Source: an uncultured Clostridia bacterium (GTDB lineage Bacteria; Bacillota; Clostridia; Christensenellales; CAG-917). From it: 64,000 nucleotides of DNA. Shown here in pieces: positions 23,642 through 32,644 of this stretch (position 1 is its first letter; each line of letters starts with the position of its first letter). The stretch lies in assembly GCA_934233745.1 (NCBI GenBank), contig CAKQGN010000001.1, forward strand, positions 434,001 through 498,000. The letters are read 5' to 3'. A program made the translations under genes and the position numbers. The notes below the pieces were generated by a model. The model did not search any database, was not told the DNA's origin, and worked only from the letters and a program-made list of their open reading frames with translations.

Positions 23642-25156
23642 ATGAACATAAATTTAGTGTTTGAATTTCTCAAAGCCTTCCTCGGCGCATTTTACGACAA
23701 GGGTATCGGCAGTATTTTCTGGGGTTTTCTGCATATCTTTTACAACGAAGGGTATGCGGACGCTTTCAAGAATTACACCGAGTACTTCGGCGCAGGGGAG
23801 TGGGCTGTCGCAATAATTTTTATCATTCTTATCGTCGCGGTAATTGTTGCGATTATCGTTTTGATTGCGCTCGGAATCCGCAAACTCGCAAGACTTCAAA
23901 AAGCCAAAGTCTTGCCCCAGGACCTCGTTGAAGAATGCGCAAACCTCAAAAAGCAAATCATCAAAATGTCGGCAGAGAAAGACCGTATTCTCGGTATGCG
24001 CGTGAGCGATATCGGCACGTATGAGGGCGAAGAAGGAGAAGATGGCGAAAAGAAAGAAGAAAAATCTCCGACAGGCGAATCCCGCTTTTACAAGCTCACC
24101 GAAATCGACAAGATTTACGAAAATTACGTTCCGCCCGTATACGACGATTCTATTACGCTGCCCGAGCTGTGCGATCGCTTCCGCAACTTTGCCTGCTCGC
24201 GCATGCGCCTTTACTACAATCCGCGTATCATAAGACTGTTTATTGCAGGTATGTCAACATCTCGTCTTATGATTTTGCAAGGTATTTCCGGTACAGGTAA
24301 AACCTCGCTTCCGCACGCTATGGGTATTTTCCTCAACAACCCGGCGACGATTGCGTCCGTTCAGCCGTCCTGGCGTGACCGTACCGAGCTTTTCGGATAC
24401 TTCAACGAATTTACAAAGCGTTTCAACGAAACCGAGGTTTTGAAGAAAATGTACGAGGCTACCTGGAACGACCAAATCTACCTCACCGTTCTCGACGAAA
24501 TGAACATCGCGCGTGTCGAGTACTATTTTGCCGAAATGTTGTCAATTCTCGAAATGCCTTCACGCGACGAGTGGATTGTCGACCTCGTGCCGTCGGGTTG
24601 GCCGAACGACCCCAAACATATCGACAAAGGGCGTTTCCAACTTCCGCAAAACATGTGGTTTATCGGCACGGCAAACAACGACGACTCGACGTTTGCTATT
24701 TCGGATAAAGTCTACGACCGTGCTATGCCTATCAACATCAACAGCAAGGGTGTGCCTTTCGACGCTCCTTGGGCGGACAATATTTTCATCAGCTACAAGC
24801 ATCTTGAAGCGATGTTCAAAGAGTCGCAAGAGACATACAAGGTGTCGCAGGAAGTGCTTGACAAAGTCAATAAATTGGACGACTACGTTATCGAGCATTT
24901 CCGCCTCGCGTTCGGCAACCGTATCGTGAAGCAGCTCAAAGAGTTTGTCCCGTCATATGTCGGATGCGGCGGAACGGAGCTTGACGGACTCGACTATGTG
25001 CTTTGCAACAAGATTTTCCGTAAGTTCGAATCACTCAACTTGTCATACATCCGCGACGAAATCGACGGTTTGATTTTGTATTTGAGCGAGCTTTTCGGAG
25101 AGGAAAACATGCAAGAGAGCAAAGAATACATCAACAGACTTAAAAAATTGTTCTAA
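23642..25156 (+). CDS. Membrane-anchored McrB-like AAA+ ATPase
   Basis: 504 residues. The N-terminus has a membrane helix (about 53-80) and possibly a re-entrant segment before it, then a charged linker, then an AAA+ domain of the McrB/MoxR-like clade. Walker A is GISGTGKTS (214-222), Walker B is LTVLDEMN (281-288) followed by IARVEYYFAEMLS, close to the McrB signature, and FIGTANNDDSTFAISDKVYDRA carries the sensor and arginine. McrB normally drives the McrC nuclease and is soluble; a membrane anchor is unusual. It is followed by a DUF2357/McrC-like gene and bracketed by two SipW-like peptidases, suggesting an envelope function or membrane-located defence. No clear Shine-Dalgarno is present. 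Confidence 0.8.
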   Translation: MNINLVFEFLKAFLGAFYDKGIGSIFWGFLHIFYNEGYADAFKNYTEYFGAGEWAVAIIFIILIVAVIVAIIVLIALGIRKLARLQKAKVLPQDLVEECANLKKQIIKMSAEKDRILGMRVSDIGTYEGEEGEDGEKKEEKSPTGESRFYKLTEIDKIYENYVPPVYDDSITLPELCDRFRNFACSRMRLYYNPRIIRLFIAGMSTSRLMILQGISGTGKTSLPHAMGIFLNNPATIASVQPSWRDRTELFGYFNEFTKRFNETEVLKKMYEATWNDQIYLTVLDEMNIARVEYYFAEMLSILEMPSRDEWIVDLVPSGWPNDPKHIDKGRFQLPQNMWFIGTANNDDSTFAISDKVYDRAMPININSKGVPFDAPWADNIFISYKHLEAMFKESQETYKVSQEVLDKVNKLDDYVIEHFRLAFGNRIVKQLKEFVPSYVGCGGTELDGLDYVLCNKIFRKFESLNLSYIRDEIDGLILYLSELFGEENMQESKEYINRLKKLF

Positions 25157-25159
25157 TTC

Positions 25160-25497
25160 TACACTTGTTTGTAGACGGAACGCGAGCCGCAGGAGGCGAG
25201 AAAGCGAGCGCCGAACTTGACGAACAGTACGAGTGAACGGGCGAGTGTGGATTTTTTCGCCCGTGAACGAGTGGCATAATGAGTGAACGATACCTTTCTA
25301 TGTGAGAGCCGAGTGTTGCCCCACGCGAAGCGGACGCCGTGGATTCCCTCAAAGTATGCAGAGGGGGAACGGCGGTATGGGCGCGACGCGTTAAGCAACA
25401 CATTCGATGAATGTGTTGTAACCAAAGCGAACGAGGCGGATTGCGGTGCGCAAACGCCGAAGTCCAAACACGTGAGGAAGGGGGAAGTTTTAATTGT
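25160..25497 (+). repeat. Large structured element, copy C (upstream of DUF2357-like gene)
   Basis: Family member with GAGCGCCGAACTTGACG, AGTACGAG, GTGGCATAATGAG and the 3' block ACACGTGAGGAAGGGGGAAG. The variable hairpin is ACGGGCGA/TCGCCCGT (25237-25244, 25257-25264). The 5' part differs from copies A, B and D. No gene is seen from 25157 to 25635; an extra CGGGTGGGGCTTGCCCCACACC hairpin-like segment lies near 25517-25537. Confidence 0.7.
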
Positions 25498-25635
25498 AAC
25501 AAACGTGTCGGCGTGCGGGTGGGGCTTGCCCCACACCCCAATGAATAATTAGGGCGTGTAGCAAAATACTACGTCTTAAAATTCCGCTTTATCAATCTAT
25601 CGCCGGAGTGGAATATAAATAAATCTCATAAAAGT

Positions 25636-28587
25636 ATGGCAGACAACAAGATTACAAGAGAAGTGTACAGACAGTACGCAAATAAGATTGTTTCCGTCCT
25701 CAACAAAGAGGGCTTTTATGAGCAATTCAAAAAACGCGTCGACAAGGGCGCATCGAGCTTCAAACTCGCAAAAAAACGCCTCGTTCAAGATATTTCGATA
25801 GACTGGATCGATACGATCGAAAGCATACTTCCCAATCTCGACACGATTGTACGCAACCCGAGAAAGTTTATCGTGCAGGAAGAGGATATTGTCGACGTAT
25901 CGCTTGCAAGAAGTATATCGACAGAATCGGTCAAATACCTTGCCCAGCACACAAATATGATCTCGAAGGTCGATGAAAAAACAGGTGACGTTACTCCGTC
26001 GAAAATCCTCAATATCACAAAAGAGGAATCCTTTGAGATATACGAAAATCGCTTTATTTATACGCTTCTTTTGAAACTTAAAGACTTCGTAACCATGCGT
26101 TACGACAAGATTAAAAAGGCGTCGGCAACGCAGGACGTGCTGGAACTCGACATTGAATCGAGGTTCAATCTTCCGAGCAAGAAAATCACTTATAGAACGG
26201 AATATTTTGCTCAATTGAGTTTTGACGAAGTTATGCGCCTCGATCCCGACACTCTCACAAAAATCGAGAGAGTGGCAAAAATCGACCGCATTATAACCGA
26301 CTTCTTGTCGTCGTCTTTTGCAAAATCCATGCGCAATTCGGCACCCGTGCGTCCGCCTATCATGCGTACAAACGTCATTCTGAAAGAGCCGAACTTCAAA
26401 AAAGCACTTACGCTTTGGCAGTTTGTCGAAACCTATCAGCAAACGGCAGGTTTTTCCACGTCCGACGAAGTGGAAGATTATGAAATCGACAGCGAAAGCG
26501 AGCAACGTCTGAAAAGCATGATCACGCTCAACACGATGGTGTTTGAGAGTATGTACGATCAATGCGAAACCGATATGGATATGGAAGACAAGCAATTTGC
26601 AGACTTCCTCCGCGTCGGTCAGATGGATTTTGAAAAAGACAATATCGACCGCGACGAATACGCTCAAAAACTCGAAGAGCAAAAGGAAAACGAAGAAGAA
26701 AAAGACAATATCGAAGAGGTAAAGCCTCAGGAAGACGCGGAATCGGAAAAGGAAATTCCGCCCGAAACTCCTCCCGAAGAACAGGAACAGGAAGAAAAAG
26801 AGTCGGAAACTCCTCCCGAAATCGAAGAAAAAGAGATTGAAAAGCCTCAAGAAATAGAAAAAGAAGTCGTTGTCGAGCATCCCGTCGAAGTTGAGCGTTT
26901 CAAAGAAATGCCACCCAAAGCAGACCAGGAAGAAGTCGATCTCGAACCCGATGCGGAAAAATTCGATCAGCATCTTTTCGAAGTGCGCAAAATCTTTAAG
27001 CGTCCCGACGACGACAAGATTAAGCAAGAAGAAATCATCAAAGCGCGCGACGCCATTGACCGCTGCTTGACCTCGTATCGTCGTATCAAACAAGAGGAAC
27101 TCGACGAACGCGACAGACAAGAGCGTATACGCCGTCGCAAAGAGGATATCAAAAAGCGTGCGGAAGCGTTCAGAAAACAGCGCGAGGAGCTTGAAAAGAA
27201 CATGGATTCTTCTCAGGATTCCGCATATTTCGGCATGGATCCGTTCTCCTTCCAAAAGGCTAAAATTCAAGAGAAAAAACGCCTCGAAGAAGAAGCGAAG
27301 CGCAAAGAAGCGATCAAGTTCGACAAACACGAAAATCTCGAACTCGAAGACAAAAACACCGACGCCATCAACAAGTCCATCGACGAGATGGAAAAGGCTC
27401 GTCAAGAAAAAGCGTTGCGCGACCAAAGAATCGATCATACGCTCGATGCAATCGATTCGGTTATGCCCATCGAAGGCGATGTTTTGTCAAGCAGAAGAGC
27501 AAAATCAAAACTTCCGACCGAAAGTCAAATACAAAATGTTTCCCAAACCGAAACGCCTCGATCGGTTGTCGGAGAAAAAGCATTGCAATCAGAGTCTGCA
27601 ACCGCGCAAACGGAGCAAGTTGCAAACGAAAATCTCCAAAAGGAAGGCAAGTTGCGCCTTGCAAAAGAGCAAGACGTAAATCCGTGGGAAGAAAAGCCGC
27701 ATAGAAGCATAAATCTGACTCCCGTCGACGAAAATAAGGTTGCTGTCGGTGACGTACACGTCAAAGAGGGCGAGAATGTCACTCCGTGGGGCGAAAACGC
27801 ACAACTCGGGAAAATCGAACACGAACAAGAATCCAAACCAAAGCGCAAATACACTCGCAAACCGAAGCAATCGGTCGATATGTCAACCGAAAACGAACAA
27901 TCGGAGAGTGCAAAAACAAATGTTGCCCAAGAAGCGGCCGAAGAAGTCAAACCCGTGTCGGAGTTGCGCATAAATATCGGCACGAAAATCGAAGATACAG
28001 CCGGAATGGGCATCAGTTTCAAGAGTAGCGACAAGGTTACTCCGTGGGGCGACGGGGCAAATCTCGGCAATCTCGATCAAGAATCTCAAAAGCCTAAACG
28101 CAAATATACGCGCAAACCGAAGAAAGACGAACACGAAGACGAGAAAACGCCCAAAATCGCTCAAAACGCGCCTGAAAGCGTCAGAATCGATAAAAACGAG
28201 CCTGATTCGACTGCCGAATCGACGGTCAAATCGACAGATTCGGAAATCGGCGCAGATCAAGCGGAAAAGAGTAAAGAAGAAGTTTCCGCCACGAAGATAT
28301 CCGACAAAGAAGAAACTTTGAAAACGGAAGAAGAAAACCTCGGAAAAGATGAAGAAAAACCCGTTCAAAAACCAAAAAAACCACGCAAAAACAAATGGGA
28401 TTTGAGCGATACGACACTCAATCAGAAGTACTCCGTGCCAAGCGGTAAGAACAAGAATATCAGTGCGGTCGATGAGGATAAAGTCGGCGTGGGAGGCATA
28501 CACTTCAAGGACGGAATCGACGATCCGTTCGGGGATGTGTTCGGCGTTGCGTCAAAGGCCGAACATAAAGACGACGAAGAAAATTAA
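25636..28587 (+). CDS. DUF2357/McrC-like protein with long repeat-bearing charged tail
   Basis: 983 residues, soluble. Residues about 1-300 resemble the DUF2357 N-terminal region of McrC-like partners of McrB ATPases: YENRF (136-140) in a helix and a later KEPNFKKALTLWQFV segment are typical. I find no PD-(D/E)XK nuclease motif. The rest is highly charged: an acidic Glu/Pro stretch (about 340-440), coiled coil (about 450-620), then a tail with repeats of the type VTPWGxxAxLG followed by KPKRKYTRKPK (twice) and a related KVGVGGIHFKDG unit at the end. The basic blocks could bind nucleic acid or polyanions. It probably works with the McrB-like ATPase upstream. Start supported by sequence only; the ribosome site is poor. 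Confidence 0.7.
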   Translation: MADNKITREVYRQYANKIVSVLNKEGFYEQFKKRVDKGASSFKLAKKRLVQDISIDWIDTIESILPNLDTIVRNPRKFIVQEEDIVDVSLARSISTESVKYLAQHTNMISKVDEKTGDVTPSKILNITKEESFEIYENRFIYTLLLKLKDFVTMRYDKIKKASATQDVLELDIESRFNLPSKKITYRTEYFAQLSFDEVMRLDPDTLTKIERVAKIDRIITDFLSSSFAKSMRNSAPVRPPIMRTNVILKEPNFKKALTLWQFVETYQQTAGFSTSDEVEDYEIDSESEQRLKSMITLNTMVFESMYDQCETDMDMEDKQFADFLRVGQMDFEKDNIDRDEYAQKLEEQKENEEEKDNIEEVKPQEDAESEKEIPPETPPEEQEQEEKESETPPEIEEKEIEKPQEIEKEVVVEHPVEVERFKEMPPKADQEEVDLEPDAEKFDQHLFEVRKIFKRPDDDKIKQEEIIKARDAIDRCLTSYRRIKQEELDERDRQERIRRRKEDIKKRAEAFRKQREELEKNMDSSQDSAYFGMDPFSFQKAKIQEKKRLEEEAKRKEAIKFDKHENLELEDKNTDAINKSIDEMEKARQEKALRDQRIDHTLDAIDSVMPIEGDVLSSRRAKSKLPTESQIQNVSQTETPRSVVGEKALQSESATAQTEQVANENLQKEGKLRLAKEQDVNPWEEKPHRSINLTPVDENKVAVGDVHVKEGENVTPWGENAQLGKIEHEQESKPKRKYTRKPKQSVDMSTENEQSESAKTNVAQEAAEEVKPVSELRINIGTKIEDTAGMGISFKSSDKVTPWGDGANLGNLDQESQKPKRKYTRKPKKDEHEDEKTPKIAQNAPESVRIDKNEPDSTAESTVKSTDSEIGADQAEKSKEEVSATKISDKEETLKTEEENLGKDEEKPVQKPKKPRKNKWDLSDTTLNQKYSVPSGKNKNISAVDEDKVGVGGIHFKDGIDDPFGDVFGVASKAEHKDDEEN

Positions 28588-28637
28588 TAATATCTATTAT
28601 TAAAATCGCATACCCGCACGGTTTGCGCCTGAAAACT

Positions 28638-29345
28638 ATGAAAAGCAATCAATCAAAAGCCAAGAAAATTTACAACGCCGTATCGACAGTAATAGTGGCG
28701 TTGATTTTCGTGTTTATGGTTGTGGTGGTTGCAGTGATGCTCGTGCAAAAAAACAGCGGCGGCGAAACGGAGATTTTCGGCTATCGTTTGTACGATGTAT
28801 TGACCGACAGTATGAGCGGCACGATAGAACCCGGCGATGTCATTATGTGCAAAAGCGTCGATGACGTAAATGAGTTGCAGGTGGGGGATATAATCACTTT
28901 CAAAGCACCCAACGGCAACTACAACGAAACCCATCGCATAATCGAAATCGTCAAAAACGACGACGGGACAATCAAGTATTTCAAGACAAAAGGCGACAAC
29001 GCAAAGGAAGCGGACAAGTGGGAGCTTGCACCCGAAAACGTCAAAGCAAAATACGTTAAAAAATCCGTGTTTATCGGAGGTTTGCGCAGATTTTTGTCGC
29101 ATTGGTACGGTTATGTCGTTGTGGTCGTGATACCGCTTTGCATAGTTTTTGCGCTTATAATAGCGTCGTTTGTGAAAGACAAGGTTGCCCTCGAAAGCGA
29201 AAACGAAAAGAGAGAAGTTACGCTTGACGATATAAGCGACGAAGACAAATTGAAGTTGCTTGACACTCTCAAAGATGCCGAAAACACCAATGAAAATGCG
29301 CCTTCCAACAAAAACAATTCGTCTGAAAGCGATGAAAAAGAATAA
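28638..29345 (+). CDS. Second SipW/ER-type signal peptidase I
   Basis: 235 residues. One helix (about 14-36), then TDSMSGTIEPGDV with nucleophile Ser58, THRII with His99, and KGDNAKEAD as the GDN box; a second helix (about 160-182) and a cytoplasmic tail with DDISDEDKLKLL, resembling the DSLSDEEKRRLA tail of the peptidase at 22465. The two are paralogues. The ATG at 28638 gives a normal N-terminus; an upstream in-frame TTG has no support. It closes the SipW-McrB-DUF2357-SipW block. Having two such enzymes suggests two substrate sets or regulated forms. Confidence 0.85.
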   Translation: MKSNQSKAKKIYNAVSTVIVALIFVFMVVVVAVMLVQKNSGGETEIFGYRLYDVLTDSMSGTIEPGDVIMCKSVDDVNELQVGDIITFKAPNGNYNETHRIIEIVKNDDGTIKYFKTKGDNAKEADKWELAPENVKAKYVKKSVFIGGLRRFLSHWYGYVVVVVIPLCIVFALIIASFVKDKVALESENEKREVTLDDISDEDKLKLLDTLKDAENTNENAPSNKNNSSESDEKE

Positions 29346-29463
29346 GCGGCGTCGTTTAATCGTATTTTAAGAAAAAAATCCAAAAAAATATTTTTTTGCG
29401 GAATCTAACCGAGTATATCGCACTTACATATACGCTTTGCGTTTTGGGGTGCGATAAAATTTA

Positions 29464-29492
29464 TTGCGTTTTTGAACTTGCTATGCTACTAT
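29464..29492 (+). promoter_or_regulatory. Promoter of comM-dprA
   Basis: TTGCGT (29464-29469), 17-nt spacer, TACTAT (29487-29492). An inverted repeat TATCGCAC/GTGCGATA (29416-29423, 29459-29466) overlaps the -35. Confidence 0.55.
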
Positions 29493-29525
29493 TATTAAAC
29501 TAATAAATATATAGGGGAGAGTGTT

Positions 29526-31052
29526 ATGCTCGCAAAAATACTCAGCTATGCCCTGGACGGACTGACGGGATACGCCGTGGACGTCGAGGTTGACATCAAC
29601 AGCGGATTGCCCGGCTACGATATGGTCGGTCTTGCGTCCACTGCGACAAAAGAGAGCAAGGAGCGTGTGCGTTCGGCGGTGAAAAACAGCGGATTTCAAT
29701 ATCCCGCAAAGCGTATCATCGTCAATCTCGCACCTGCCGACACAAAGAAAGAAGGTCCTGTGTTCGACCTTGCGGTTGCGCTCGGAATTATGGCTGCGAC
29801 CGGTCAACTCGAAAACAAAGCGTACAAACAATACGTAATCATAGGCGAACTGTCCCTCAACGGCGAACTTCGCCACGTCAACGGTATTATGCCGTTGCTT
29901 ATATCCGCAATGCAGGCGGGGCATCGCAAGTTTATTATTCCGTCGTCCAACGCAACAGAGGCGAGCTTTATCGAAGGGATAGATGTTTATGCGCTCTCGA
30001 CTTTGCGCGACGTTGTGGAGATGCTCTCGGGCGTTCACTATGACAAAGTGCCGTCCTCGACATACGAATCCGCTTGCGTAAACCACGGCTACGGAGTCGA
30101 TTTTGCGGATGTAAAAGGACAAAGCGTGGCAAAGCGCGCTATGGAGATTGCAGTTGCTGGCGGACACAACGCTCTTATGATAGGACCTCCGGGTGCGGGA
30201 AAAACCATGCTTGCAAAGTGCGTGCCGACAATCATGCCGGAAATGACGTTTGAAGAGGCAATCGAAGTGACAAAAATCCATTCGGTTGCGGGAATACTGG
30301 ACAGCGACGTCGGCATCGTCACGACAAGACCGTTCAGAACTCCGCATCATACAACGACCGTCCCCGCATTGGTGGGTGGCGGCGCAAAGGCAAAACCGGG
30401 TGAGGTGAGTCTTGCAAACCACGGCGTATTGTTCCTTGACGAAATGCCGGAATACTCCCGTCGCGCGCTCGAAACATTGCGTCAGCCGCTGGAGGACAGA
30501 AAAGTTACGGTATCGAGGGTGCAACAAACAACCGAATATCCCGCAAACTTTATGCTTATTGCGTCGATGAACCCGTGTCCTTGCGGAAACTACGGCTCAA
30601 AAAATCAAATTTGCCGTTGTACTCCCGCTCAAATACACAATTACGTGTCAAAACTCAGCGGTCCGCTTATGGACAGAATAGATTTGCAAATCGAAGTTGA
30701 TAATATCTCGTATGACGAATTGCGCACAAAGCAAGCGGGCGAATCGTCTGCCGAAATCAAAAAGCGCATCAACAGAGTGCGTGCGTTGCAACGCGAAAGG
30801 TTTGCAAACGACGGCATCTCGACAAATGCCGAAATGGGCTCGAAAGAACTTGCAAAGTATTGCCAAATCGATGAAAATTGCGAAAGGTTGCTCAAAAAAG
30901 CCTTTGAAAAACTCAATTTGAGCGCAAGAGGAACGACGAGAATACTGAAAGTCGCCCGTACAATTGCAGATATAGAAGGCTGCGAAAACATCCTTCCCGC
31001 GCATATCGCGGAGGCGATCCAATATAGAGGTCTTGACAGGAAATACAGCTGA
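29526..31052 (+). CDS. comM: ComM/YifB-family AAA+ ATPase (Mg-chelatase-like)
   Basis: 508-residue hexameric helicase family that aids branch migration in natural transformation. N-terminal Lon-like fold, then Walker A GPPGAGKTML and Walker B VLFLDEMPEYSR, with the NPCPCGNYG cysteine segment and a C-terminal Mg-chelatase domain. GGGGAGAG precedes the start. It overlaps dprA by one base (TGATG), and the pairing with dprA fits a DNA-uptake or recombination role. Confidence 0.94.
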   Translation: MLAKILSYALDGLTGYAVDVEVDINSGLPGYDMVGLASTATKESKERVRSAVKNSGFQYPAKRIIVNLAPADTKKEGPVFDLAVALGIMAATGQLENKAYKQYVIIGELSLNGELRHVNGIMPLLISAMQAGHRKFIIPSSNATEASFIEGIDVYALSTLRDVVEMLSGVHYDKVPSSTYESACVNHGYGVDFADVKGQSVAKRAMEIAVAGGHNALMIGPPGAGKTMLAKCVPTIMPEMTFEEAIEVTKIHSVAGILDSDVGIVTTRPFRTPHHTTTVPALVGGGAKAKPGEVSLANHGVLFLDEMPEYSRRALETLRQPLEDRKVTVSRVQQTTEYPANFMLIASMNPCPCGNYGSKNQICRCTPAQIHNYVSKLSGPLMDRIDLQIEVDNISYDELRTKQAGESSAEIKKRINRVRALQRERFANDGISTNAEMGSKELAKYCQIDENCERLLKKAFEKLNLSARGTTRILKVARTIADIEGCENILPAHIAEAIQYRGLDRKYS

Positions 31053-32131
31053 TGGACAGATTTGACGACACAACAAAAACTCTTGTCGCACTTCAATGGG
31101 TTGACGAGCTTGCAAACAAGAAAAAATCCGCTTTGCTCGACCAATTCGACGAACCGTGCGAGTTGAAAGAGACTTTTGCAAGAGGAATAGTCGAAAAAAC
31201 ATTGGGAGACCGGTCAAACGAGTTTTTTGCAAATATCGACAAAATAGACTCTGTTTTGGAAGATATGCAAAAGAGAGAAATCCATTGGATAACCTATCTC
31301 GACGACGAATATCCGCAAACTCTTTGCGATGTCTATGACAAGCCCGTCGTGCTTTTTGCAAAAGGCAACGTAAAAGCTCTTGACATGCGCATAATTTCGG
31401 TGGTAGGCACACGCCGTCCGACGAGATACGGCGCAAAGGTTGCCGAAGAATTTTCAAGAGAGTTTGCAAGGGCGGGGCTTTGCATAGCGTCCGGACTTGC
31501 AAGAGGCGTTGACGGAATAGCGCACAAGGCTTGCGTCGACAATTCGTCGCCGACAATCGCCGTTTTTGCAAGCGGACTTGACGTTATATATCCCGCCGAG
31601 CATAGAGGACTTGCCGACAGCATACTCTCAAACGGAGGCTTGCTCCTAAGCGAATATCCGCTCGGCACAAAACCGCTTCAATACCATTTTCCCGACAGAA
31701 ATCGTATTGTCAGCGGCATATCCGAGGCGGTTTTTCTTCCTCAAGCGGCAAAAAAGAGCGGTTCTCTCATCACGATGAGGCTTGCAATCGAGCAGGGCAA
31801 AGATATATTTGTGACTCCCGGCAACATCTATGACGAGGAAAATGCCGGCGGCAACGAATTGTTGAGGGAAATGCCGCACGCGCTTGCAATATCGCCCGAA
31901 GACGTGCTTGACGCACTTCACGTCGAAAGAGAAGTCGTCGAAAAAGAGCCAGTGCAACTCGACATTGTTCAAAGTTCGATTGTCGACGCATTGCACGACG
32001 GCGAAAAGCATTTTGAAGAATTGCTTGCCGAAACGGGACTTGGCGTTGCCGACCTTACAAACGTACTTTTCAATCTCGAAATCGAAGGCTTGATTGAAAA
32101 GACTGCAGGAAACTATTACGCTTTGGCGTGA
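31052..32131 (+). CDS. dprA: DNA-processing protein DprA
   Basis: DprA loads RecA on incoming single-stranded DNA. The 359 residues have an N-terminal SAM-like region (about 1-70), the Rossmann core with VGTRRPTRYG, SGLARGVDGIAHKA and FASGLDVIYPAEH, and a C-terminal winged helix (about 290-359). It begins on the last base of comM. The order dprA-topA-trmFO-hslVU matches Bacillus. Confidence 0.95.
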   Translation: MDRFDDTTKTLVALQWVDELANKKKSALLDQFDEPCELKETFARGIVEKTLGDRSNEFFANIDKIDSVLEDMQKREIHWITYLDDEYPQTLCDVYDKPVVLFAKGNVKALDMRIISVVGTRRPTRYGAKVAEEFSREFARAGLCIASGLARGVDGIAHKACVDNSSPTIAVFASGLDVIYPAEHRGLADSILSNGGLLLSEYPLGTKPLQYHFPDRNRIVSGISEAVFLPQAAKKSGSLITMRLAIEQGKDIFVTPGNIYDEENAGGNELLREMPHALAISPEDVLDALHVEREVVEKEPVQLDIVQSSIVDALHDGEKHFEELLAETGLGVADLTNVLFNLEIEGLIEKTAGNYYALA

Positions 32132-32156
32132 AATTGCATTGAATGTGCCTATTCGG

Positions 32157-32206
32157 AGTGCGCCTTGCGGCTAGATTCCCACGGTCACTTCGTTCCCTCG
32201 GAATGA
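32157..32206. repeat. Partial REP-like element
   Basis: CGGAATGACACG end and GATTCCCACGGTCACTTCG middle of the REP-like family, directly before structured element D. Confidence 0.5.
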
Positions 32207-32240
32207 CACGGGTGGGACACCCACACCCGAACGGACACCC

Positions 32241-32575
32241 ATTCAGAGCGTTCTTATACACGTAATGTGCTTATTCGAAGTGCGAGCCGCAACGGCGGCG
32301 AGAATATGAGCGCCGAGCTTGACGGTTGTACCGTCCGACTGCGCCGTGTTGTTGCGTAGCCGGCGCACAAAGGACGGTGGCACAATGAGAGAATTGCCCC
32401 TATCTATGCGAGTGCCGACTGTCTCCCCCACGAATGACGGATAATCTTGTAGAGAATTGCCCCTAACTGAGTGGTGGGAGAAAAGCCCGAAAGGGAAAGA
32501 GGGGGTACATCTAATTTAGAGTACACGCTGCCACGCTCTTGTAGAGGAAGAACAAAAAACACTGTGAAGGGAAAG
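32241..32575 (+). repeat. Large structured element, copy D (upstream of topA)
   Basis: Most similar to copy A: it shares GAGCGCCGAGCTTGACGG, CGACTGCGCCGTGTTGTTG, CCCCTATCTATGCGAG, TAATCTTGTAGAGAATTGCC and the AGCCCGAAAGGG hairpin. The variable outer stem is ACCGTCC/GGACGGT (32330-32336, 32372-32378), replacing ACTGCGC/GCGCAGT of copy A. It ends about 70 nt before the topA start. No other gene lies in 32132-32644. Confidence 0.75.
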
Positions 32576-32644
32576 CGTGAAATAAGTCGCTCACCCTTAC
32601 CATATGAAACGAAAACCGAAACTAATAACCAATTAGGAGATAGA

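Noticed and set aside
25597..27438. Long minus-strand frame (613 residues) opposite the DUF2357-like gene
   Set aside because: Phe/Leu-rich shadow of Glu/Lys codons on the plus strand; no start signal.
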